Source: CAUZEO01 sp963578625
Lineage (GTDB): Bacteria > Verrucomicrobiota > Kiritimatiellia > SLOV01
DNA length: 9,292 nucleotides
Direction: 5' to 3'
Assembly: GCA_963578625.1 (NCBI GenBank)
Contig: CAUZEO010000212.1
Coordinates: 1 to 9,292, forward strand
The notes under the pieces were generated by a model. The model did no database searches. It was not told where the DNA came from and saw nothing but the letters and a program-made list of their open reading frames with translations. The stretch's first letter is position 1. Every line of letters starts with the position of its first letter. This document shows, in pieces, positions 1 through 7,035 of this stretch. The position numbers were made by a program, and so were the translations under genes.

Positions 1-263
1 GCCGCCCCGACCCGCCCGGAGGGCACCACGACGTTCGTCTTGACCCATCCACCCCGCTTCAGCTACCGTTTCCCCCATGAAAGCGCTCCTTCAGGCCGGG
101 CCCAGCGGGCGAGTGCTCATGCCTCAGGAAAAGCGATTTCCTATCAATTTTTCTAAGAGTCCTTCAAATCTCTTGATTTATCAGTGATCAGCTCCAACAC
201 CGAGGCGAACGATCTGCAGCCGCGTCACTGAGCGCAGAGGCAGGCTTCGCCCGACCGTATGCC
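1..263. other. Leading intergenic region, no assignable gene
   Basis: No recognisable gene lies here. A + strand frame is open from base 1 to a TAA at 154-156 (51 codons) and could be the end of an upstream gene, but its Pro/Arg/Ser-rich product matches nothing I know. On the minus strand an ATG at 78-76 is preceded by a GAAGGAG-type ribosome site about 7 bases away, and its frame runs off the left edge for 26 codons. If that were real, 79-263 would be a divergent promoter region. AT-rich sequence at 141-190 is the most promoter-like part, but no convincing -35/-10 pair is visible. Confidence 0.4.
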
Positions 264-2483
264 ATGGCCAAAACTACGACCAATCCCCCCTCCCATCGCT
301 GGCACTTCTACCGCGCTGGCGGAGTCGATCAGGTCCGCATTGACTCCGGGGCCGACATCCTCAACCTGGATCAGCTCGACCAGCGGCTCTGGGTTGCGCT
401 AAGCTGTCCGACCGAGGGCGTGGAGCTCGACGAGCGCACGCTCAAGGTGCTCGACCAGGACGGCGATGGCTATGTGCGGCCACCCGAGATCCTCGCCGTG
501 GTGAAGTGGCTCGGCGAGGTCATCCGCAAGCCGGACGCGCTGCTGGAAGGACGCGACGGTGTACCTCTCGAGAACATCCGCACGGACACTGCGGAGGGCA
601 GAAAAGTGCTGGCCGCCGCCGAGCACATCCTGAACACGCATGGCGTCAAGTCGGTGAACATCACGACCGACGATACGCTGCAGGCGATCGAGACCCTGAT
701 CCATGCCACCCACAACGGCGACGGCGTCGTGCCGCCCGAGTCGGTCGAGGGCGAGGTGGCCCAAGTCGTCGCCGCGGAGATCGTCAAGTGCCTCGGCGGA
801 GTTGACGACCGCTCCGGCAAGCCCGGCTTCGACCAGGAGAAACTGGATATTTTTTTCGCCGCCTGCGAGGCGTTTGATACTTGGTGGAAGATCGGCGAGT
901 CCGAGGGTACCGCAGTTCTGCCGCTGGGCGAGAACACCATCGCCGCCGTGGAGGCTCTGGACGCGGTCAAGGCCAAGGTTGACGATTTCTTCGGCCGCGC
1001 GCGGCTCGCCGCCTTCGACAGCCGCGCGCTGGCCGTGATCAACCGCCAAGAGAACGCCTTTCTCGAGGTTTCTGCCAAGGACCTCTCCATCGACGCCAGC
1101 GAAATTGTCCACTTCCCGCTGGCGCTGGTCGAGCCCAACAAGCCACTCCCGCTCACCGATGGCGTCAACCCTGCATGGTGCGTGGCGGTGGGCATGCTGC
1201 GCGATCTCTGCGTCAAGCCGGTGCTGGGCAAAAACAAGGACTCGATCACCGACAAGGACTGGATCGATCTGCACGGAGAATTCGCCGGCTACCGCGACTG
1301 GGTCGCCTGCAAAGCTGGCGGCGACGTCGAGGGACTCGGCATTCAGCGAATCCGTGAGATCCTCGCCGGCAACGCCAAACAGCAACTGCAGAAGGCCATC
1401 GGCGATGACCTCGCCGTGTCCGACGCAGTCGCAGCGTTGTCCTCGGTGGACAAGCTGACCCTGCTCTACCGCGACATCGCCGAGGTGCTTAACAACTTCG
1501 TCAGCTTCAGCAATTTCTACGCGCGCAAGACTGCGATCTTCCAGGCCGGCACCCTGCACCTCGACGGCCGCACCGCCGACTTGTGCGTCGAGATGACCGA
1601 CCCCGCCAAGCACGCCAGGCTCGCAGCGATGTCGAAGGCCTACCTGGTCTACTGCACATGTACGTCGAAGAGCGGCGCGCAGAAGGAGATCGCCGCAGCC
1701 ATCACCTCGGGCAACTCCGATAACATCTTCGTCGGCCGCAACGGCATTTTCTACGACCGCAAGGGCCAGGATTGGTACGCCACCATCACCAAGATCATCG
1801 ACAACCCAATCAGCGTTCGGCAGGCGTTCTGGGCGCCCTACAAGAAGGTGCTGCACTTTATCGAGGAGTCGTTCGCCAAGCACGCCGCCGCAGCCGATGC
1901 TGCCGCCACCTCGAAGCTGCAAAAGAGCGCTGTCAAGACCGGCGAGGCCGCCGCCAAGGGCGAGGCGCAAAAACCTAAATTCGAGGTTGGCACCATCGCC
2001 GCGCTGGGCGTCGCGGTCGGCGGGATCACCGCGGCGCTATCGGGCATCCTTGCGGCGTTCTTCGGCCTCGGCATCTGGATCCCAGTCGGCATGCTCGGCA
2101 TCCTGCTCGGTATCTCGGGGCCATCGATGCTGATCGCGTGGCTCAAACTGCGGCAGCGCAACCTAGGGCCAATCCTCGATGCCGGCGGCTGGGCAGTGAA
2201 CACGCTGGCCAAGGTCAACATCCCGCTCGGCACCGCGTTGACCCAGTGTGCGGTGCTGCCAGCGAACTCCCGTCGCACCCTCGTTGACCCGTACGCACCC
2301 AAGAAGCCGTTGTGGTTCAAGATTGTTTTCCTGCTCGTGATCTTGTGTGGCGTCGGCTACGTTCTCTATCGCTTCGACTACCTCAACAAGTGGTTCCCCG
2401 ATTACCTTCCGGCTTATTCAACTGTGGAAGAGAAGTCGCCCGCCGCGACGACCGACCCCGTGAAAGGGGAGGACAATAAGTAG
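264..2483 (+). CDS. EF-hand-containing multi-pass membrane protein, uncharacterised family
   Basis: A 739-residue protein of unknown function. The N-terminal part begins with a Trp/Phe/Tyr-rich stretch followed by RAGGVDQVRIDSGADI. I recall similar N-termini from an uncharacterised family in Verrucomicrobiota and relatives (memory, not a search). Residues 64-75 form a canonical 12-residue EF-hand loop, with Asp64, Asp66, Asp68, Gly69 and Glu75 in the ligand positions. A degenerate second loop, HNGDG, lies at 150-154. Residues 1 to about 530 look soluble. An Ala/Lys-rich linker follows at about 535-575, then a Gly/Ala-rich membrane hairpin at about 576-632 and a last membrane helix at about 685-703. 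There is no signal peptide, so the large domain is probably cytoplasmic, though topology is uncertain. ATG 264 is the only standard start in a frame open from 177, and no Shine-Dalgarno is visible at the right distance. Codons are strongly GC-rich at third positions, unlike the next gene. A calcium-responsive membrane role is inference. Confidence 0.85.
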   Translation: MAKTTTNPPSHRWHFYRAGGVDQVRIDSGADILNLDQLDQRLWVALSCPTEGVELDERTLKVLDQDGDGYVRPPEILAVVKWLGEVIRKPDALLEGRDGVPLENIRTDTAEGRKVLAAAEHILNTHGVKSVNITTDDTLQAIETLIHATHNGDGVVPPESVEGEVAQVVAAEIVKCLGGVDDRSGKPGFDQEKLDIFFAACEAFDTWWKIGESEGTAVLPLGENTIAAVEALDAVKAKVDDFFGRARLAAFDSRALAVINRQENAFLEVSAKDLSIDASEIVHFPLALVEPNKPLPLTDGVNPAWCVAVGMLRDLCVKPVLGKNKDSITDKDWIDLHGEFAGYRDWVACKAGGDVEGLGIQRIREILAGNAKQQLQKAIGDDLAVSDAVAALSSVDKLTLLYRDIAEVLNNFVSFSNFYARKTAIFQAGTLHLDGRTADLCVEMTDPAKHARLAAMSKAYLVYCTCTSKSGAQKEIAAAITSGNSDNIFVGRNGIFYDRKGQDWYATITKIIDNPISVRQAFWAPYKKVLHFIEESFAKHAAAADAAATSKLQKSAVKTGEAAAKGEAQKPKFEVGTIAALGVAVGGITAALSGILAAFFGLGIWIPVGMLGILLGISGPSMLIAWLKLRQRNLGPILDAGGWAVNTLAKVNIPLGTALTQCAVLPANSRRTLVDPYAPKKPLWFKIVFLLVILCGVGYVLYRFDYLNKWFPDYLPAYSTVEEKSPAATTDPVKGEDNK

Positions 2484-2603
2484 TATTTGTTGAGATTTGG
2501 GGGTTGGCCAGTGAGTGAGGTGAGGCTGGATGGGGTCAATATAGTCGAATGACAGTTTGATTCTCGACCAGACACCGCGTGTCCCGTTGAAAGGAGTTCA
2601 TAA
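2484..2603. other. Intergenic spacer between the EF-hand gene and the PL9-like gene
   Basis: This 120-base spacer holds a G-rich stretch after the stop of the upstream gene and the ribosome site of the downstream one (AAGGAG, 2591-2596). I see no clear hairpin terminator and no convincing promoter. The marked change in base composition at this boundary suggests the two genes are not one transcription unit. Confidence 0.4.
2591..2596 (+). promoter_or_regulatory. Ribosome binding site that sets a GTG start
   Basis: AAGGAG lies 7 bases before GTG 2604. It supports GTG rather than a later ATG as the start, and this start gives a complete signal peptide. Confidence 0.75.
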
Positions 2604-3707
2604 GTGAAAACACAGGCAATAATACTGGGTGTATCTGTGGGGTTGCTCACATTTGCGAACGCGGTCTTGTCGGCAACTTATGTGGTGTCGCCAGAAGGGA
2701 ATGACAAGGCTGAGGGCACCGAGAAAAGCCCCTGGGAGACAGTTGTGAGAGCAAGTCGAGCCCTGACGCCAGGCGATGTTCTTCTGATAACCGGTGGCAC
2801 CTACGATGAAGTGTTTGAATTGAAAGGCCTTTTGGGAGAGAAGGACCGAACAATCGTGATCAAATGCCGAGGGGCCCAACGAGTGTTGTTTGACTTTTCA
2901 GACTCTGGCGGTCGCGCTATCCAGATTACAGACTGTGCATATGTGAGGCTTCAGGGAATTGAAATCGCGCGGGGGGGGAACTACGGGATTATTATGAAGG
3001 ATTCTCACCATTGCGTAATCCAGGGGAATGTCGTCCACGACTGCAAAGGAGGCGGCGTGAAACTACAATCCAGCAACGACAATATTGTCCGGGGGAACGT
3101 CTGCTATTACAACGACAGTGGATTGTTTATTGGAGGGGGAAGCACTCGGAATCTTGTGGAGGCAAATGTCTTGGCCTTTGGCAACAAGTCCAGCGAAAAT
3201 GCGGACGGGATTGCATCCAACGACTGCAAAAAGAATACGTACCGATACAACATGCTGGTCGGTAATAACGACGACGGCTTAGACATGTGGACCTCCATGG
3301 AAAGTCTGATCGAATACAATCTGGCTGCCTTGAATGGCGACCAGAAACAAGGCGATGGTAATGGTTTTAAGCTTGGGGGACGTTGGAAAGACAATCATCC
3401 GGAGAGAGCTGTGTGGGTCGGCGGGAGGCACACAGTGCGCTGCAACGTCTCGTTCAACAATCTGTCGACCGGGTTCACAGACAACGGCAGTAAGGGGAAC
3501 GTGTATGAAAGAAACGTGGCTTACGGGAACCGGAATACGGGATCATACGCTTCAGCAAAATATTCCGACCCGGCAAATGCGGAACCCATTCTGGTCAAGC
3601 TTAAAGAACAGTATAAGCAGATTTTCGATGCTGGTTTGATCCGACCGGAAACTAATCTCCTCCCTCCGGAGTTTGACAAAGTGCGTGCTTTCAACGTCTG
3701 GCCTTAA
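2604..3707 (+). CDS. Secreted right-handed beta-helix protein, polysaccharide lyase family 9-like
   Basis: A 367-residue exported protein, probably a pectate-lyase-like enzyme that cleaves acidic polysaccharide by calcium-dependent beta-elimination. Residues 1-23 form a signal peptide (Lys2, hydrophobic core, cleavage near VLS|ATY). The mature protein opens with YVVSPEGND and a GDVLLITGGTYDE segment, typical of the first rungs of secreted beta-helix lyases. Asn/Gly-rich rungs follow at about 105-315. Motifs matching the PL9 active site are ENADG (Asp201), NNDDGLDMW (Asp223, Asp224, Asp227) and DGNGFKLGG (Lys256). From knowledge of the family, the aspartates bind calcium and the lysine is the catalytic base. 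GFTDNG at 290-295 is a further conserved rung. The length suits a single catalytic domain with no carbohydrate-binding module. Residues 316-367 are a short non-repeat tail. A non-pectin substrate is possible, but the intact lysine and aspartates favour activity. Confidence 0.85.
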   Translation: MKTQAIILGVSVGLLTFANAVLSATYVVSPEGNDKAEGTEKSPWETVVRASRALTPGDVLLITGGTYDEVFELKGLLGEKDRTIVIKCRGAQRVLFDFSDSGGRAIQITDCAYVRLQGIEIARGGNYGIIMKDSHHCVIQGNVVHDCKGGGVKLQSSNDNIVRGNVCYYNDSGLFIGGGSTRNLVEANVLAFGNKSSENADGIASNDCKKNTYRYNMLVGNNDDGLDMWTSMESLIEYNLAALNGDQKQGDGNGFKLGGRWKDNHPERAVWVGGRHTVRCNVSFNNLSTGFTDNGSKGNVYERNVAYGNRNTGSYASAKYSDPANAEPILVKLKEQYKQIFDAGLIRPETNLLPPEFDKVRAFNVWP

Positions 3708-3877
3708 CCGAAAACGTCCCAGCAGAAGTACCCGGAGGAACCGATTTGCTGATATCTACATTGGGGATATTGATACGCAGGAGTGCCCTACCAAAGAGTG
3801 GAGGATATTCCATGATAGCAGTGCCATCGTGGAAATCCTCACTCTCAACGTTCGCCAAATAGAAAGGGAGATGGACC
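3708..3877. other. Intergenic spacer with ribosome site of the broken repeat gene
   Basis: 170 bases with no gene of their own. One + frame (3673-3960) is open through it but resembles no protein. The useful element is AAGGGAG at 3864-3870, which sits 7 bases before ATG 3878. No terminator is evident after the lyase gene. Confidence 0.4.
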
Positions 3878-3949
3878 ATGGAACGGATGACAATAGCAGC
3901 GTTGATGCTGTGTTGGATTTTCGCTATGCCTGCTCAGGCACAACTCACG

Positions 3950-4022
3950 CTTGCGCCTGACGGAACGTATGTTGGTGGACGTACGCCCACACTTGCGCCT
4001 GACGGGACGCATTGTTGGTGGT
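3950..4022 (+). repeat. 42-base tandem repeat encoding LAPDGTYVGG units
   Basis: Copy 1 is 3950-3991 and copy 2 begins at 3992. Both open with CTTGCGCCTGACGG. Copy 2 carries one extra T before GTTGGTGG, which causes the first frameshift in this gene. Confidence 0.85.
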
Positions 4023-4392
4023 GCCAGACGAAGAACCAGTGAGACATCCTTCTACGGCGCCAATAACGGAGATGACTCTTCTCTCTTCTCGCCTTACTCA
4101 TCGCACAATCGTAGTCGCTACAATAGCCGAAGAACTCGACGGCAGCGTTAGAGTCAGGAATCCCGATGGAACCAGCCTTCGCATAAAGGAACGGAGCCCG
4201 GGACGGTATCAAGTGACCGATGACGATGGCAACACCTATAGCGTTCGGAAGAACGCTTTAGGCAAGTTCGAGATGGAGGATGATACGAGCTACAGCACCA
4301 TTCAATCACGATCATCACGGTTCCGCACCACGGCCGCAAAGAGTAATGACGACGTTAAAATAGAGAAAGAAGCTGACGGTACGATTCTTGTT

Positions 4393-4527
4393 TATCCGAC
4401 ACTCAAAGGCACAAGTTTCCGCGATTACTCAAAACCAGGGGTCCGTGTAGGAACAGATGCTTACGGAAACAGGATGGCCTATCCAACTTTGCCAGGAACG
4501 TCTATCCGCGACTACTTTAAGCAAGGC
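4393..4527 (+). repeat. Two diverged 16-residue protein repeats (YPTLxGTSxRDY)
   Basis: Unit 1 (4393-4440) reads YPTLKGTSFRDYSKPG and unit 2 (4480-4527) reads YPTLPGTSIRDYFKQG. The DNA has diverged mainly at third positions, which indicates past selection on the protein in this frame. Confidence 0.75.
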
Positions 4528-4558
4528 ACTAAGCTAGAGGATGAATGAGGGAGCTTAC

Positions 4559-4621
4559 ATGGCATTACCAACCATAGACGAACGCCTCGATATCTGGCGG
4601 GTGGCCTATTCACGCGCCTGA
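4559..4621 (+). CDS. Possible 20-residue ORF or truncated gene start
   Basis: ATG 4559 follows a good ribosome site, GAGGGAG (4547-4553), which overlaps the stop of the preceding broken gene. The product MALPTIDERLDIWRVAYSRA ends at TGA 4619-4621. I do not recognise it. It may be the start of a gene cut off by the rearranged DNA that begins here, or a chance ORF. Confidence 0.25.
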   Translation: MALPTIDERLDIWRVAYSRA

Positions 4622-4714
4622 CCTGGCCTTGTAAATTTAGTCCATCAGAAGGGATAATATCGCTTTTGAATCGAGGCGCTGCGGCCAGGCCGAAACAGGA
4701 CTTACCAATAGTGT

Positions 4715-4858
4715 TCACTGCTGCTGGGGAAGCTGAGCGCCGGGATGATCCCTGATCCACTCGTGGGGTACGTGTTCTCCGATCTGGTCCTCGGGGACCG
4801 TCGGTAGCCGGTCGAGCACGTCTTTGAGGGAGGCCCAGGCATTCACGCGTTTCAACTT
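4715..4858 (-). pseudogene. C-terminal remnant of an IS66-family transposase
   Basis: Reading the minus strand, 47 residues run from KLKRVNAWASLKDVLDRLP to HEWIRDHPGAQLPQQQ and stop at 4717-4715. This matches the C-terminal domain of IS66-type transposases, which characteristically have an AWAYLRDVLxRLP-like helix, then a P-H/D-x-W motif and a short tail (recognised from memory). The rest of the transposase (over 400 residues in the family) is missing. Recognisable homology ends at 4858, where the 25-base direct repeat begins and an unrelated coding remnant on the other strand follows. The fragment has no start and no catalytic DDE residues, so it is inactive. I could not place terminal inverted repeats confidently. 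Confidence 0.6.
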
Positions 4859-4881
4859 CCTTGGGGGCGAGATTGTGTCCG
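4857..4881 (+). repeat. 25-base direct repeat, copy 1
   Basis: TTCCTTGGGGGCGAGATTGT followed by GTCCG is identical to 7288-7312 in the same orientation. The identity ends at both edges. Copy 1 lies exactly at the junction between the IS66 tail and the hydrolase tail, where in the + strand it reads FLGGEIVSG. Confidence 0.9.
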
Positions 4882-5072
4882 GAGATGAGCTGTGGCTGTC
4901 CGCGACTCCGGATGCGGCAAACTATGTTGACAAGAACTATTCGTCGACGGGACAGATTCAGTTCCCCGTGATCACCCTTCACACGGATCAGGATCCGCTG
5001 CTTCCCTTGTTCCACGAGGAGATCTGTACGCAAACCGAGGGAGGGGTCTCCACGTTCGGTAACGAGTATTGA
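4882..5072 (+). pseudogene. C-terminal remnant of an alpha/beta hydrolase
   Basis: The + strand frame from about 4857 to TGA 5070-5072 encodes ATPDAANYVDKNYSSTGQI, then FPVITLHTDQDPLLPLFHEE. This resembles the strand and loop of alpha/beta-hydrolase enzymes that carry the catalytic acid (the Asp in the DQDPLLP segment), with HEE where such proteins continue into the last helix (family recognition from memory). The nucleophile and oxyanion regions are absent, and the chain stops soon after HEE. The final residues (CTQTEGGVSTFGNEY) no longer look like the family, so the 3' end is also broken. It has no ribosome site or proper start. I judge it a relic left by rearrangement. Confidence 0.5.
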
Positions 5073-5437
5073 GTCACGTTGAGAGCCCCACCATTCTCAA
5101 ACCTCTTTATCACAGATCGAGCGAATCTGTTCGGCATAAACGCCTCTCCTTCAGCCGGATACCGGATCGAAAAGTGGGGCAGAACGTGATTTCAAAACTT
5201 GACAATTTCTGACGCCGGTTTTTCAAGAACGCAACGGAACGCATATTGGTGAGTGAGATCGCCCTGCTATATTCCTGGCAAATGCTGTCTCCCCGGCGTC
5301 AATCGTCCCGGGTGTTGTACCCACCCATTGAGGGTGACCCAGGTCAGGTATTGAATGGCCGCATCGTGGGTGGGGTGTTCTGCTCGCTATTTGGGTGGAG
5401 CAAGGGAGGTCTTCACAGTAGAGTTCTGAGCAAGACT
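5073..5437. other. Non-coding or decayed region upstream of the lipoprotein-leader ORF
   Basis: No convincing gene is present. A TTGACA hexamer at 5199-5204 has no acceptable -10 partner. A minus-strand ORF of 49 codons starts at 5137 behind a good AAGGAGAG and ends at 4988, but it overlaps the hydrolase relic and is unrecognised. The promoter of the downstream beta-helix unit must lie here or further left, but I cannot place it. Confidence 0.4.
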
Positions 5438-5450
5438 GGAGGATGAGAAG

Positions 5451-5603
5451 GTGTTCGATGATGCAAAACCTCGGAGGAAGCGAGCTTCGTTCACGATCAC
5501 GTGGGCCACGGTCATATTGTTCGCAGTATCTTGTGCTAACTCATTGAGATATAGTGGTATCACTGAGGTTGAGCTACATCGTCGTGGGAATATGTCCGGA
5601 TGA
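5451..5603 (+). CDS. 50-residue lipoprotein-signal peptide ORF overlapping the beta-helix gene
   Basis: GTG 5451 lies 8 bases after a strong GGAGG (5438-5442). The product has a basic n-region (KPRRKRAS, residues 6-13), a hydrophobic core (FTITWATVILFAVS) and Cys28 in the lipobox-like context AVSC. It would therefore be exported, lipidated and membrane-anchored after cleavage. The mature part would be only 23 residues and ends in GNMSG. Its stop (TGA 5601-5603) overlaps the ATG of the next ORF (5600) as ATGA. That arrangement usually means translational coupling. It could equally mark a gene that once ran on in one frame, with this ORF as the signal peptide of the beta-helix protein. The ribosome site and lipobox make a chance ORF unlikely. 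Confidence 0.55.
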   Translation: MFDDAKPRRKRASFTITWATVILFAVSCANSLRYSGITEVELHRRGNMSG

Positions 5604-6847
5604 CCATCGAGCGCATACTGACCCACCCGGAGGCCGCTTCCGCCGAAGCGATCCAGACGGCCATCGACGCGTTCGACGGGTACGGGCGCCTGGTCCTGCC
5701 CGCCATGGATCTCCTGCTCGACCGGGGAATCGAGCTTCGATCCGGAATCGAACTCGTCGGGCAGGGAAGTGCTACCGTCTTGCGCAAGGGGCCCGGCCGG
5801 ATCTATCCCATGTCCGGCTACCATAACTATGGCATGCAGGATGTGCCATTGACGTCAACCACCGGCCTGGCGGTTGGGATGACCGTGTCCGTGCTGGATA
5901 ATCTTCGCCTGGGCTTCTACGAAACATTCGCCCGCATCACCTGGATTGACGGCGATTGGGTCGGGATCGATACCGGCCTGTCCGCCGATTATACCGCCGA
6001 CCAGCAACCGAGGCTGACTACGGCCTATCCCATGATCTTCGGCCACCGCATATCCAATGCGGCCGTGCGGAACCTGGTGTTGGACGGCCGACGGGAAGAC
6101 CAGGAAATTCCCATGGGAGGGTGCCGCGGAGGCGCCATCTATTTAGCCCGCTCATCCGCGACCGAGGTCTCCGGCATAAGACAATACGACTACCACGGCG
6201 AAGGCATCAGTTTTCAGATGTGCCGAGATGTCGTGGTACGGGAGAGCGAGTTCTCCCGAAACAGTGGAAACGGCATCCATCCGGGCGCGGGCAGCACCAA
6301 CTGCCTGATCGATGACTGCCGAAGTACAGGCAATGAGCACTCCGGCTTTTTTTTCTGCGTGCGTGCCAACCACATCACGGTACGGAACGGAGTGTTCGAA
6401 GAGAATGGAGATGGAATTTCCATCGGCACGAGGGACTGTCACAACCTGATCGAAGCCTGCCGCATCCATGTCAACCACGGTCCCGGGGTGCTCCTGCGGC
6501 CGGATCGCTCGCCGGTTGAAGTTCATTCCTGCAGGTTTAAACATTGCTCGATCCAGGGCAACGCCGAACGGGAAGGGGGCGGCCAGATCGTAATTGCCGG
6601 CCCTGCCCGCGACCTGGAATTTTCGGAGAATGACATCCAGGGAGATGCCCATAACCCCAAGCCGGGCATTCTGGTGGAGGCCGCCACGCAAAAGGTACAC
6701 CTGAGAGACAATCGCTTCGCCGGATGTGATCCCGATATCCGGGCAGATGAGCGAAGTCTGGCCCACACGACGACTTCCTTCGAATGCGGTCACGGTGAGT
6801 TCATCGAGAATCGATTCCGACATCTCGGCTATGGGGTCAGCCCATGA
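5600..6847 (+). CDS. Right-handed beta-helix repeat protein lacking its own signal peptide
   Basis: A 415-residue protein. The N-terminus (IQTAIDAFDGYGRLVLPAMDL, then RGIELRSGIELVGQGSATVL) matches the entry segment of pectin-lyase-fold proteins, where a helix and first rungs precede the coil. Parallel beta-helix rungs with Asn/Gly turns run from about 148 to 400, including HGEGISF, NSGNGIHPGAGSTNCLI, NGDGISIGTRDCHNLI and PGVLLRPD. Cysteines recur near turns. I see no PL9-type lysine motif and cannot assign catalytic residues, so it could be a lyase, hydrolase, epimerase or binding protein. ATG 5600 is the only good start in a frame open from 5573, with a weak GGGA ahead. The family is normally secreted, but residues 1-30 contain no signal peptide. 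The 50-residue lipoprotein-signal ORF overlapping its start probably supplies coupling or was its original leader. Base composition is more GC-rich than that of the first beta-helix gene. Confidence 0.8.
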   Translation: MTIERILTHPEAASAEAIQTAIDAFDGYGRLVLPAMDLLLDRGIELRSGIELVGQGSATVLRKGPGRIYPMSGYHNYGMQDVPLTSTTGLAVGMTVSVLDNLRLGFYETFARITWIDGDWVGIDTGLSADYTADQQPRLTTAYPMIFGHRISNAAVRNLVLDGRREDQEIPMGGCRGGAIYLARSSATEVSGIRQYDYHGEGISFQMCRDVVVRESEFSRNSGNGIHPGAGSTNCLIDDCRSTGNEHSGFFFCVRANHITVRNGVFEENGDGISIGTRDCHNLIEACRIHVNHGPGVLLRPDRSPVEVHSCRFKHCSIQGNAEREGGGQIVIAGPARDLEFSENDIQGDAHNPKPGILVEAATQKVHLRDNRFAGCDPDIRADERSLAHTTTSFECGHGEFIENRFRHLGYGVSP

Positions 6848-6944
6848 AATGGGATTCTGTCGAAAAACCACGTTGGTGGGTGCCTGCCCATGCACGTCGA
6901 TTGATACCTTGCTTCGAAAATTCCAATTCCCCCCTCCTCATCGC

Positions 6945-6960
6945 ACTCGCATTCGCGAGT
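6945..6960. repeat. Small perfect hairpin
   Basis: ACTCGC-ATTC-GCGAGT: a 6-base stem with a 4-base loop, 98 bases after the stop of the beta-helix gene. It has no U-tract, so any role as a terminator or in mRNA 3'-end stability is only a possibility. Confidence 0.5.
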
Positions 6961-7035
6961 CGGAAATGTCCGCACGGCCGGAAACCAGTGCGATTGGGAT
7001 TTGCGAATAACCACAAACCGAGAGGTGGTTCCGTT

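Larger units (their letters stand above)
3878..4548 (+). pseudogene. Exported repeat protein, broken by two frameshifts
   Basis: A gene of about 222 residues whose reading frame shifts twice. It starts at ATG 3878, 7 bases after AAGGGAG. The first frame gives a signal peptide (hydrophobic LMLCWIFAMP, then PAQA|QLT) and then 14-residue units LAPDGTYVGGRTPT, before stopping at 4040-4042 (54 residues). Copy 2 of the repeat has one extra T (near 4012-4013) relative to copy 1. Skipping it restores VGG and opens a second frame (Arg/Ser/Asn-rich) to a stop at 4149-4151. The conserved remainder lies in a third frame, from about 4125 to TGA 4548. It contains VRNPDGTSLR and DDDGNTYSVRK, then two units of YPTLxGTSxRDYxKxG. 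The 671-base span is 669 plus 2, consistent with two single-base insertions. I recall similar LAPDGTYVGG repeats in uncharacterised exported bacterial proteins. It is either a true pseudogene or a consensus error in a low-complexity gene. Confidence 0.7.

Noticed and set aside
399..1970. Long minus-strand open frame (523 codons) opposite the EF-hand gene
   Set aside because: It is a typical mirror frame of a GC-rich gene. Its product is low-complexity and resembles no family, while the + strand frame has a coherent EF-hand loop and membrane helices.
3673..3960. + strand open frame of 95 codons bridging the lyase end and the repeat gene
   Set aside because: It overlaps the lyase C-terminus and the well-supported signal-peptide ORF in other frames, begins at a TTG without a ribosome site, and is unrecognisable.
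4622..4689. CCTGGCC / GGCCAGG inverted pair as IS66 terminal repeats
   Set aside because: Only 7 bases, and both copies lie on the same side of the transposase relic, so they cannot be the two ends of the element.
4988..5137. Minus-strand ORF of 49 codons with a good AAGGAGAG site
   Set aside because: It overlaps the hydrolase relic and the product is unrecognisable. The ribosome site alone is not enough to call a gene.
5199..5204. TTGACA as a -35 box upstream of the lipoprotein-leader ORF
   Set aside because: No plausible -10 element occurs 15-19 bases downstream, and it lies about 250 bases from the ORF.
6152..6895. Minus-strand open frame of 247 codons opposite the second beta-helix gene
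   Set aside because: It is a shadow of the beta-helix coding sequence, with no recognisable domain. The rung periodicity on the + strand explains the region.
6945..6960. Intrinsic terminator after the beta-helix gene
   Set aside because: The 6-base hairpin is followed by CGGAAATG rather than a T-run.
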